Below are positions 55,689 through 63,159 of a stretch of DNA of 64,000 bases, piece after piece (position 1 is the first letter of the stretch; every line of letters begins with the position of its first letter). The stretch comes from Williamsia limnetica. Lineage in GTDB: Bacteria; Actinomycetota; Actinomycetes; Mycobacteriales; Mycobacteriaceae. Below the pieces are notes generated by a model, which worked only from the letters and a program-made list of their open reading frames with translations, was not told the origin of the DNA and ran no database searches. Location of the stretch: assembly GCF_003217475.1 (NCBI RefSeq), contig NZ_QJSP01000004.1, forward strand, positions 310,001-374,000, read 5' to 3'. Position numbers and translations under genes: made by a program.

Positions 55689-56147
55689 CTACTTTGCCTC
55701 CTGGGTGTTGAAAAGCTCGACGTAGTCGCCGTAACCCTCGGCCTCGAGGTCGGCGACCTGGATGAACCGCAGGGCTGCGGAGTTGATGCAGTAACGCAGA
55801 CCGCCCTGATCGACGGGTCCGTCGTTGAACACGTGACCGAGGTGGCTGTCGCCATGAGCGGACCGCACCTCGGTGCGGATCATCCCGAACCCCTTGTCGG
55901 ATTTCTCGACGACGTTCGCCGGGTCGATGGGGTGGGTGAAGCTCGGCCAGCCACATCCGCTGTCGAACTTCTTCGTCGACGTGAACAGGGGCTCTCCGGA
56001 CACGATGTCGACGTAGAGACCGGCCTCGTGGTTGTCCCAGAACTCGTTACGGAAGGCGGGCTCGGTGGCCGACTTCTGGGTGACGGCGAACTGGTCCGGG
56101 GTCAGCCGGGCGATGGCGTCCGGGTCTTTACGGTATTGCTGCGACAC
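55689..56147 (-). CDS. msrB: Peptide methionine-R-sulfoxide reductase MsrB
   Basis: A protein of 152 residues of the zinc-free Bacillus type: [35 protein letters not shown] and the catalytic Cys in [12 protein letters not shown]. The CxxC zinc pairs of E. coli MsrB are absent. It starts at GTG 56147 with a strong AGGAGG and leads the msrB-msrA-FMN reductase unit. It reduces R-methionine sulfoxide, complementing MsrA. Confidence 0.96.
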   Translation of the reverse strand: MSQQYRKDPDAIARLTPDQFAVTQKSATEPAFRNEFWDNHEAGLYVDIVSGEPLFTSTKKFDSGCGWPSFTHPIDPANVVEKSDKGFGMIRTEVRSAHGDSHLGHVFNDGPVDQGGLRYCINSAALRFIQVADLEAEGYGDYVELFNTQEAK

Positions 56148-56233
56148 GTGGGTCCTCCTCAGGATTCGTCACCGCTGGCTGCGGGACGCATTCGATGTGT
56201 ACAACGACTCCCGGCGCTCTGGTGTTCCACAGC

Positions 56234-56620
56234 TCATCGAGACTGCAGACCCAGGATCGCGGCGAGCACGGAGAACACCGTGAGCAGCGAGATCAGGGCC
56301 CAGATGGGGAGCGGTCCCGGCATCGGTCCGCCGTCGCGCAGCGCGTTGGTGGTCTGGCGCCACCGCAATCCGCCTGCGATCGCCGTTGCCGTCCCGAAGG
56401 CGACGAGGCAGATGCCGAGAAGGTCGCGGGAGGTCTGCGTCGAGTAGTCGGGCAGCACGTGCATCACGGCCAGGCCGGCGGCGACCAGACCGAGCGCGGT
56501 TCGGAACCACGACAGCACGGTACGTTCGGCGGCGAGCGTGAAGCGCGCATCGACCGAGCCCGGAAGGGTGGTCGCGGGATCTGGCGCATCGTCCGAGGCA
56601 GGCACCCGCCAATCATCCAC
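56234..56620 (-). CDS. DUF202 membrane protein
   Basis: A protein of 128 residues with a soluble N-terminus, the DUF202 signature DARFTLAAERTVLSWFRTALGLVAAGLAV, and three helices (about 41-60, 70-86 and 103-124). Function unknown. GTG 56620 is divergent from the MFS gene, 37 nt apart. Confidence 0.82.
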   Translation of the reverse strand: MDDWRVPASDDAPDPATTLPGSVDARFTLAAERTVLSWFRTALGLVAAGLAVMHVLPDYSTQTSRDLLGICLVAFGTATAIAGGLRWRQTTNALRDGGPMPGPLPIWALISLLTVFSVLAAILGLQSR

Positions 56621-56645
56621 GTCCGCGACCCGTTGGTCGACCCCC

Positions 56646-56651
56646 TACGAT
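56646..56651 (+). promoter_or_regulatory. Minus-10 box for leaderless MFS gene
   Basis: TACGAT lies 6 nt before GTG 56658, with no ribosome site. Confidence 0.5.
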
Positions 56652-56657
56652 TGGTGT

Positions 56658-57902
56658 GTGCGCGCCTGGGTCGTCTGGACAACGGGAGTGTTCGTCTACA
56701 TCGTCGCCGTCCTCGATCGCACCACACTCGGGGTCTCCGGCCTCGACGCCGCAGATCGCTTCTCCGCATCCCCCAGCGTGCTGTCCTCTTTTGTGGTGCT
56801 GCAGGTCATCGTCTACGCGGCGATGCAGATCCCGGCGGGGCTGTTGCTCGATCGATTCGGTTCTCGGGCCATGATCGTTGCCGGTGCGCTGATCATGGCG
56901 TCCGGGCAGATGACCCTCGCGTTGACGGAGGAACTGCCACTCGCCATCGCGGCGCGGGCGCTCGTCGGGGTCGGCGACGCGTTCACGTTCATCTCGGTGC
57001 TGCGCCTCGTCCCTCGATGGTTCACCCCGAAGCGGGTGCCGCTGATCACCCAGCTGACCGGGATCACCGGTCAGCTCGGTCAGGTGTTGTCGGCCGTACC
57101 GTTCCTGGCGCTGCTGGACGCACGCGGCTGGACCACCGCATTCATCTCGGCTGCCGCGCTCGGCGTCCTGTCGGCGGTGCTCACCCTGGCGCTGGTGCGC
57201 AACGCTCCGCGCGGGACCGCTGTCATCGCGCAGAAGGTGTCGGTGCGGGGTTCGCTCGGCAACGTCAAGGCGGTCGCGAAACGTCCCGGCACCCGACTCG
57301 GTTTCTTCGCGCACATGGGCACCCAGTTCTCGATCACGGTGTTCGCACTGATGTGGGGCATCCCGTATCTGACGACCGCTCAGGGCCTTTCGCCCGGTCT
57401 GGCCGGTGGGCTGCTGACGATCTCGGTGGTGGCAATCGTGCTGTCGGGCGTGGTCATCGGGCTGCTCACCGGCCGATTCCCCGCGCGCCGCTCGCGGTTG
57501 GTCCTGTTCATCATGGGTAGCAACGCGCTGATGTGGACGATCATCCTGCTGTTGCCGGGCCCGGCGCCGCTATGGCTGTTGATCATGTTGGTCGTCGTCG
57601 TCTCGATCGGTGGCCCCGGTTCGGTGATCGGCTTCGACTTCGCGCGCACCTTCAATCCCAGCAGCATGCTCGGAACCGCTCAGGGCATGGTCAACATGGG
57701 CGGCTTCATCGCCTCGCTGCTCGTGATGCAGGCGATGGGCGTCATCATCGATGCGATGGGCGGCTACTCGTTCGAGAGCTTCCGGGTCGCCTGGACGGTG
57801 CAATATGCCGTCTGGATCGTCGCGACCATCGGGATCCTGGTGAATCGCAAGCGTGCTCGCCGAGAGATGGCAGAGGTCCGGCCGGCCACGGTCACGTCGT
57901 GA
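56658..57902 (+). CDS. MFS transporter
   Basis: A permease of 414 residues with twelve helices and the MFS loop motif PAGLLLDRFGSRAMI after helix 2 (GxLaDrxGrr type). LDRTTLGVSGLDAA in helix 1 resembles nitrate/oxalate-type or sugar-acid MFS members, but the substrate cannot be named. GTG 56658 gives a normal N-terminus; upstream open codons overlap the DUF202 promoter region and gene. Confidence 0.85.
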   Translation: MRAWVVWTTGVFVYIVAVLDRTTLGVSGLDAADRFSASPSVLSSFVVLQVIVYAAMQIPAGLLLDRFGSRAMIVAGALIMASGQMTLALTEELPLAIAARALVGVGDAFTFISVLRLVPRWFTPKRVPLITQLTGITGQLGQVLSAVPFLALLDARGWTTAFISAAALGVLSAVLTLALVRNAPRGTAVIAQKVSVRGSLGNVKAVAKRPGTRLGFFAHMGTQFSITVFALMWGIPYLTTAQGLSPGLAGGLLTISVVAIVLSGVVIGLLTGRFPARRSRLVLFIMGSNALMWTIILLLPGPAPLWLLIMLVVVVSIGGPGSVIGFDFARTFNPSSMLGTAQGMVNMGGFIASLLVMQAMGVIIDAMGGYSFESFRVAWTVQYAVWIVATIGILVNRKRARREMAEVRPATVTS

Positions 57903-57917
57903 GTCACCTCGTGAGAG

Positions 57918-58838
57918 TCACCGGCGCGCGAGCGCAGCCGCGGTGGCGAGTGCGAACCGCGCCATCGCCGGTCCTCGCTCGGTCGCGGGGAGCTGTCGCC
58001 AGCCCAGCGAAGGCTCGACCGCCTCGAACTCCAGTAGCCGGGGACCGGACTCACCGGTGCCGAGGAGGTCGACCCTGGCATAGAGGAGACTGGCAGGCAT
58101 CACACCGACCGCCGCTGCGGCTGCGGTCAGGACGCTGTCGCCGAGTTCCCAGAGATCGTCCGAAGGCTTTGCCGGAGTCAGGGATTCGATCAGGTAGAGG
58201 CCGGACTCATCCAGTTGGCCCTCCTCGCCGGGCTCGGGCAGCATGGGTCCCTTGGTGAACGCGTGCGAGCGTTGGCCCGCGATATAGACCAGTGCGGTCT
58301 CGCCGTCGTTCACGGCAGCGTCGAAGGGTTGCACCAGCACGCGGTGGCCGGCCGCCTGCAGTCCGGCGGCGTGGTCGGCCGCGTGCCGGGGGTCGGTGAA
58401 TCGCGCCGCACCGCGTGAGCCTCCGGCGACGGCGGGCTTCACCACCACCTCGCCGTCCGGGATCGACACCGTTTCGTCCGGGGCGAACACCGCTGTCGGG
58501 ACGATCGGGATACCGGCGGCCTCGAGGTCGAGCATGTACCCCTTGTCGGAGTTCCACCGCACCATCGCCGCGCTGTTGATCAGCAGGTCGACACCGTCGG
58601 CCCAGGCCAGGAACTCGCTGAGCCGCTCCGGATAGTCCCAGGTGGCCCGCAGTACGACACCGTCGGCCGTGTTGATCTCCGGGTCGTCCCAGGCGAGCCA
58701 GCGGGCCGACAGCCCGGCCGCGGTGAGGGCGTCGATCAGTCCGTCGTCATCGCCATCGCCGGAGGGCAGCTGTGCGCACCCTGCGAGCACCACGGTCGGT
58801 GGAGAAGAGATGGGGCTTTTGCCGGGTTCTGCGCTCAC
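57918..58838 (-). CDS. ATP-grasp-like protein
   Basis: A protein of 306 residues with the ATP-grasp layout: an N-terminal Rossmann-like part (VVLRATWDYPERLSEFLAWAD), nucleotide-binding VVKPAVAGGSRGAARF, and a metal-site strand RLLEFEAVEPSLGW. Such enzymes ligate carboxylates to amines; the substrate is unknown. It starts at GTG 58838, 6 nt after TAGCCT, and 17 nt after the DUF2252 gene, so it can be read from its own promoter or the operon. Confidence 0.83.
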   Translation of the reverse strand: MSAEPGKSPISSPPTVVLAGCAQLPSGDGDDDGLIDALTAAGLSARWLAWDDPEINTADGVVLRATWDYPERLSEFLAWADGVDLLINSAAMVRWNSDKGYMLDLEAAGIPIVPTAVFAPDETVSIPDGEVVVKPAVAGGSRGAARFTDPRHAADHAAGLQAAGHRVLVQPFDAAVNDGETALVYIAGQRSHAFTKGPMLPEPGEEGQLDESGLYLIESLTPAKPSDDLWELGDSVLTAAAAAVGVMPASLLYARVDLLGTGESGPRLLEFEAVEPSLGWRQLPATERGPAMARFALATAAALARR

Positions 58839-58844
58839 GTTCTC

Positions 58845-58850
58845 AGGCTA
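58845..58850 (-). promoter_or_regulatory. Minus-10 box for leaderless ATP-grasp gene
   Basis: TAGCCT on the minus strand, 6 nt before GTG 58838. Confidence 0.45.
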
Positions 58851-58855
58851 GCCAG

Positions 58856-60238
58856 TCAGCCGTCGGCCGCTTCGATCGCGCCTGCCGCGACGGCGGCCAC
58901 GAGTTCGGAATGATCGCGTTCGGTTTGGTCCGCGTACCGCACCGCGAAGCTCCCGATGTCTCTGTCCAGTGCTTTGCCGTCCTCGAAATAACCTGCCAGC
59001 AGTCGCGGATCGAGCGAGCGGGCATGTGCCCGCGCCAGCAGAGCGCCGGCCAGCCGACCGTAGTCGTCGAGCAGACTCCGCTTCAGTGACGTCGGATCGA
59101 TGTCGCCCTTGAGGTTTCGGAACTGCCGAACGATGTAGGGCAGACCGTCGATGGTGGTCCAGCCGAGCAGGATGTCGGTCTCCGATTGCACCATCCGGGC
59201 GCCGCGGACGATGCGTTTGCCCTCGTGCCGTGGGGTCTCGGCCTGGACGTACGGAGCCAGGGCCGACTGCTTTGCCTGCTTGATCTGCAACACGAGATCT
59301 TCCGAACGGTTGCCGTGCAGCAGCGCCACATAGCTGCGTAGCCCGACGCTGCCCGTGCCGACGATACGAAAAGCTACATCGGACACGGCGAACCGCGAGA
59401 TCAGGTTGCGCCTCGACTCCCGCAAGGTGTCGACGTAGTCGTTGAGCCCTGCGGTGACTCGGTCGGCCGTGATTGCATCGACCCGGGTGAGAATGGGCGG
59501 ATCGGTGACGAACCGATGCCGCCGGATACCGGTCGTGTGGTCCTCGAGGTGCTCGGTCCACCTGGCGACGACCTTCTCGCTGGTGTTGCGAAGGGCTTTC
59601 TTCGAGGCTTCGTCGAAGTCGTCGAGCAGCGCGTCTGCCTTGACCTTGTCGAGGATCGAGGCATCGGACAGCGCTGACCATGACCGGAGGAAGGGCGCCT
59701 CGGCCAGCGTGCGCATCGTCTTGCGATATGACTTCACGGCGTCCTGGGCTGCATCGCGGCACCCCTGTTCGGACACCCCGCCGACGCGGCCGGCCAACAC
59801 GAGACTGGCCGACAACCGTTTCAGATCCCACTCCCAGGGGCCGGGAATCGTCTCGTCGAAGTCGTTGATGTCCATGACGATCTGGCCGTCGGGAGTGCCG
59901 TAGAGCCCGAAGTTCGCGGCGTGGGCGTCGCCGCAGAGTTGAGCCTGCAGCCCGCTGTCGGGTGTCCCGGCGAAGTCCGCGGCCATCAGACCGGCCGCGC
60001 CGCGAAAGAAGGCGAACGGAGACAACGTCATCCGCCCGATCCGCAGTGGTGTCAGATCGGCGAGCCTGCCGACGTTGCTGTCGGCGATGTAGTCGAGGAC
60101 ATCCGGGCGGTCGGGGCCGGCCGCGCGGTGGTCATGCGCGGACGCGGGCAGTTCGGAGCGGAGGGCACGACCGCGGGCCAGGACCTCGTCGGCGTCGACG
60201 TAGGTGCGCAGGTCGACCGGACCGGGGCGGGTGGCCAT
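58856..60238 (-). CDS. DUF2252 kinase-like protein
   Basis: A protein of 460 residues with the DUF2252 pattern, distantly like aminoglycoside-phosphotransferase kinases: FFRGAAGLMAADF, LCGDAHAANFG (the HGDLHxxN equivalent), VMDINDFDET (the metal Asp) and GTGSVGLRSYVALLHGN. Substrate unknown. ATG 60238 is 4 nt after the stop of the EAL-DICT gene, indicating an operon; an earlier in-frame ATG lies within that gene and is rejected. Confidence 0.88.
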   Translation of the reverse strand: MATRPGPVDLRTYVDADEVLARGRALRSELPASAHDHRAAGPDRPDVLDYIADSNVGRLADLTPLRIGRMTLSPFAFFRGAAGLMAADFAGTPDSGLQAQLCGDAHAANFGLYGTPDGQIVMDINDFDETIPGPWEWDLKRLSASLVLAGRVGGVSEQGCRDAAQDAVKSYRKTMRTLAEAPFLRSWSALSDASILDKVKADALLDDFDEASKKALRNTSEKVVARWTEHLEDHTTGIRRHRFVTDPPILTRVDAITADRVTAGLNDYVDTLRESRRNLISRFAVSDVAFRIVGTGSVGLRSYVALLHGNRSEDLVLQIKQAKQSALAPYVQAETPRHEGKRIVRGARMVQSETDILLGWTTIDGLPYIVRQFRNLKGDIDPTSLKRSLLDDYGRLAGALLARAHARSLDPRLLAGYFEDGKALDRDIGSFAVRYADQTERDHSELVAAVAAGAIEAADG

Positions 60239-60242
60239 GGTG

Positions 60243-61448
60243 TCAGTCGCTGACCGGGGACGTGAACCGGGTGAGGATGGAGTGAGCGGCGCGGGTGGCG
60301 AGGTCCCGGTCGTAGGTCTGCACCACGTCGAAGGTCCGGTCGAGGTCGGGTACGTCATCGTCGCGGTCGCGCGCCGCGAGCAGAGCCGCCGAGTGCGGTC
60401 CGAGCACGACGACCGTCCATTCGTTGACCAGGTCGTCGTTGGGGTCGAGTGGTGCGTGCTGAACGTTGCCGTCGATGATGTGGGACAACCCGACGCCGTA
60501 GACGCCGGCGAAGCCCGCTTTGTCGGCCAGTACCCGCCAGCGCTTCGCCGTCAGCGGAGTGAATTGTTTGGCCTCCTGGAAGGTCCCGAGGACCAGTACC
60601 CCGGGCCCTGCGTTCGACGCCTGCACCTCGAGCGCCTTGCTCATCTCGATCAGGAGTCGTTTGTCGCCGCGGCGCGACCTGTGTTCGGCGGACGCTATGA
60701 GGTACGGCGTCGTTGCGGCTTCGCTGGGGTGTCTGCGCGACCGCTGCAGCGGCAGCGGTTCCGATGGTTCGTTGGCCAACCGAGTCAGCTCGGTGGTCGG
60801 TGGGAACAGGGCACCGATGCCGTAGTCCGCACCGATCGTCTGCGCCGCGAGCCGCCTGGCCTCGGTGTCGACGCCTTCGGCTATGACGAGTGCACCACTG
60901 CGCTCCACGTGTGCGGTCAGACCGTGCGCGAGTTGTGCCGTCGCGGCATCGTCTCGGGCGAGCAGTTCGGCCGTCATGATGATGACGTCGGGGTCGATCA
61001 GCCACAACAAGGTCATGGCGCGGTTCGTGATGCCCAGCAGATCTACACAGATCAGGTGACCGGCCTCTCGTGCCCGCTCGACCGCGGCGAGCATGTCGTC
61101 GGGCCGCCGGAGGAACTCGTCGGGATCCACGGAGGCGAGTTGCCGACAGGGCCCTGGCGCCGCCGAGTGATCGATCGAACCGATATCGACGGTCAGGAGC
61201 AGAGGGAACTCGGTCTCGGTGGTGTTGTCCCCGGCGAGCGCCAGCTTCCGGCGATCCACGACGACGGATTCTTGCATGAGGCGCGCGGTGCGGCGCAGCG
61301 ATTCAGGGGTGGAGACAGCTGAGCCCGGATGGCCGGTGATCTGTAGTTCGGCAGCGACGAGCGCCCCGTCGGCAAGACGCCTTACGGGCGCGTACTGGTG
61401 CACGAGATCGAGTCCTCCGAAGACTCCCTCGCCGTCGGTTCGAGTCAC
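60243..61448 (-). CDS. Degenerate EAL domain plus DICT sensor protein
   Basis: A protein of 401 residues. Residues 1-225 look like an EAL phosphodiesterase fold but the EAL motif reads AELQI, the DDFG metal pair reads DLLG, and only IAEGVDTEA is preserved, so it should not hydrolyse cyclic-di-GMP. Residues about 240-395 fit the DICT sensory domain (LLIEMSKALE, VLVLGTFQEAKQFTPLTAKRW). It may bind cyclic-di-GMP or a partner. GTG 61448 is preferred over the TTG one codon upstream. Divergent from dps. Confidence 0.75.
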   Translation of the reverse strand: MTRTDGEGVFGGLDLVHQYAPVRRLADGALVAAELQITGHPGSAVSTPESLRRTARLMQESVVVDRRKLALAGDNTTETEFPLLLTVDIGSIDHSAAPGPCRQLASVDPDEFLRRPDDMLAAVERAREAGHLICVDLLGITNRAMTLLWLIDPDVIIMTAELLARDDAATAQLAHGLTAHVERSGALVIAEGVDTEARRLAAQTIGADYGIGALFPPTTELTRLANEPSEPLPLQRSRRHPSEAATTPYLIASAEHRSRRGDKRLLIEMSKALEVQASNAGPGVLVLGTFQEAKQFTPLTAKRWRVLADKAGFAGVYGVGLSHIIDGNVQHAPLDPNDDLVNEWTVVVLGPHSAALLAARDRDDDVPDLDRTFDVVQTYDRDLATRAAHSILTRFTSPVSD

Positions 61449-61606
61449 CAAGTGATTGCTCGCGCTACCGCCATAGGGCTAGACAACCACAGGCGACCAC
61501 CGTCTGCGAAGCCCGCCGTTATCATTCTGTTACCGGAAGGTCGCAATTCGGTCGCGGTGGGTCGACCCGAGGTTTGGGGTGCGGGTCGGCTGGGCACCCG
61601 GAAGTC

Positions 61607-62143
61607 ATGACTTTCACAGCACCCGGCCTCTCGGATGACGCCACCAAGAAATTGATCTCCGTCATGCAGGAACGTCTCAGCGCGTTCAACGATCTGCATC
61701 TGACCCTGAAGCACATCCACTGGAACGTCGTGGGTACCAACTTCATCGGCGTCCACGAGATGATCGATCCCCAGGTCGAGTTGGCGCGTGGCTATGCCGA
61801 CACCCTGGCCGAGCGCATTGCCACCCTCGGCGGATCGCCCCGCGGGACCGCTAAGGCGATCGAAGAAGATCGGTCGTGGAGTGACTACTCAGTGGGCCGG
61901 GACACCGTGCAGGCGCACCTGGGCGCACTCGACTTGGTGTACGTCGGCTTCATCACCTCCCACCGGGAAGCCATCGCTGTCGCAGGCGACATCGACCCGG
62001 TGACCGAGGACATCCTGATCGGTCAGACCGCCGAACTCGAGAAGTTCCAGTGGTTCGTTCGCGCACACCTCGAGAACCCGTCAGGCGAGTTGTCCAACGC
62101 CGGCGCCAACAGCGAAGCCGCTGCCGCAGACCAGGCCCGCTGA
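61607..62143 (+). CDS. dps: Dps, DNA-binding ferritin-like protein
   Basis: A protein of 178 residues that matches mycobacterial Dps very closely: LSAFNDLHLTLKHIHWNVVG and FIGVHEMIDPQVELARGYAD carry the ferroxidase residues, then DYSVGRDTVQAHLGALDLVY and LEKFQWFVRAHLE. It stores iron, consumes peroxide and protects DNA; the Ala-rich C-terminal tail may aid DNA binding. A GGAAG lies just before ATG 61607. A strong hairpin follows. Confidence 0.95.
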   Translation: MTFTAPGLSDDATKKLISVMQERLSAFNDLHLTLKHIHWNVVGTNFIGVHEMIDPQVELARGYADTLAERIATLGGSPRGTAKAIEEDRSWSDYSVGRDTVQAHLGALDLVYVGFITSHREAIAVAGDIDPVTEDILIGQTAELEKFQWFVRAHLENPSGELSNAGANSEAAAADQAR

Positions 62144-62176
62144 CCCGAAACTCCGGCCACACGCCAACAAAGCCAT

Positions 62177-62210
62177 CGTCGAGGCACCCACGGATGTGGG
62201 TGCCTCGACG
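62177..62210 (+). terminator. Hairpin terminator after dps
   Basis: A perfect 14-bp stem (62177-62190 with 62197-62210) around a 6-nt loop, 33 nt after the dps stop. No T-run follows. Confidence 0.8.
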
Positions 62211-62289
62211 GCTGTGCGAATGTTCCTATCCTGTTGTCGTACAGCGTTATTCATCCCGAATCAGCCTCGACCGATCCTGCGATGACCGG

Positions 62290-62295
62290 TAACGT
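62290..62295 (+). promoter_or_regulatory. Minus-10 box for leaderless VOC gene
   Basis: TAACGT lies 6 nt before ATG 62302, with no ribosome site. Confidence 0.5.
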
Positions 62296-62301
62296 CGTGT
62301 C

Positions 62302-62733
62302 ATGCCACTCATCACAAGCTCTGGATTCGCACACGTCCGTCTGACGGTCACCGACATCGCCCGCTCCAAGGCCTTCTACGACGAGTTGTTCGGCTGGCCG
62401 ATCGTCATCGATTCGTCGGAGTCGGTGGACGACAACGGGGTGCGTGAATCGCCCGACAAGTTCTACGGCGGCACCATCTACGCGACCCCGCAGGGCACTC
62501 TGTTCGGCCTACGTCCCGTCGGCTCCGACACCTTCGACTCCACCACGACCGGCCTCGATCACGTCAGCTTCGCCGTCGACTCGCGCGACGACCTGGAGGC
62601 TGCGGCGAAAGCGCTCGACGGCGCCGGTATCACTCGCGGTGAGATCACAGACCTCGACGGCGCCGGCTTCATCATGTCGTTCCAAGACCCCGACGACATC
62701 AACATCGAATTGACCGCGCCTCCCGCCAAGTGA
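62302..62733 (+). CDS. VOC (glyoxalase/dioxygenase-fold) protein
   Basis: A protein of 143 residues with two beta-alpha-beta-beta-beta modules: FAHVRLTVTDIARSKAFYDELFGW, then GLDHVSFAVDSRDDLEAAAKAL, ending FQDPDDINIELTAP. The metal-site pattern is His (AHVRL), His (DHVSF) and Glu (IELT). Substrate unknown. It ends 51 nt before the steroid-isomerase gene and may belong to the same catabolic region, but has its own leaderless start. Confidence 0.85.
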   Translation: MPLITSSGFAHVRLTVTDIARSKAFYDELFGWPIVIDSSESVDDNGVRESPDKFYGGTIYATPQGTLFGLRPVGSDTFDSTTTGLDHVSFAVDSRDDLEAAAKALDGAGITRGEITDLDGAGFIMSFQDPDDINIELTAPPAK

Positions 62734-62750
62734 GGGTAACGTCCTCGAAC

Positions 62751-62764
62751 TAGAACACGTTCTA
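62751..62764 (+). promoter_or_regulatory. KstR-type operator palindrome
   Basis: TAGAACACGTTCTA fits TNNAACNNGTTNNA, the operator of the cholesterol-catabolism repressor KstR, at every fixed position, with 6-bp perfect arms. It ends 20 nt before the ATG of the ketosteroid isomerase gene and overlaps the promoter position. Confidence 0.75.
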
Positions 62765-62784
62765 ATCCCCGAGGAGATGCTGAT

Positions 62785-63159
62785 ATGCCGAGTGCCGAAG
62801 AAATCAAGAAGGTTGTCGAGTCCTACGTGGACCTGGTCGCAAACGGCACCCCGGAGCAGGTCGCAGACCTGTACGCCGCCGACGCGACCGTCGAGGACCC
62901 CATCGGTGCCGACATCCGCAACACCCGTGAATCGCTGATCGAGTTCTACGGCGTGATCGCCGCGATGGACAAGGTCACCTCCGAACTCCACTGGTCGAAG
63001 ATCGCCGGCGACACCGCGGTCTTCGAGTTCACCCTGATCACCGAAGCCGGCGGCTCGGCATTCAAGATCACGCCGGTCGACATCATGGTCTTCGACGACG
63101 CGGGCAAGATCAAGACGATGCGGGCGGTCTGGAGTGCGGAAGATCTGCAGACCCTGTAG
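62785..63159 (+). CDS. Steroid delta-isomerase (ketosteroid isomerase)
   Basis: A protein of 124 residues, very close in length and layout to Comamonas ketosteroid isomerase. The three catalytic residues fall at the same numbers: Tyr14 (VVESYVD), Asp38 (ATVEDPIG) and Asp99 (TPVDIMVFDDAGKI). It should shift the delta-5 double bond of 3-keto steroids to delta-4. GAGGAG precedes the ATG. A KstR-type palindrome controls it. The next gene starts on the base after its stop. Confidence 0.9.
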   Translation: MPSAEEIKKVVESYVDLVANGTPEQVADLYAADATVEDPIGADIRNTRESLIEFYGVIAAMDKVTSELHWSKIAGDTAVFEFTLITEAGGSAFKITPVDIMVFDDAGKIKTMRAVWSAEDLQTL

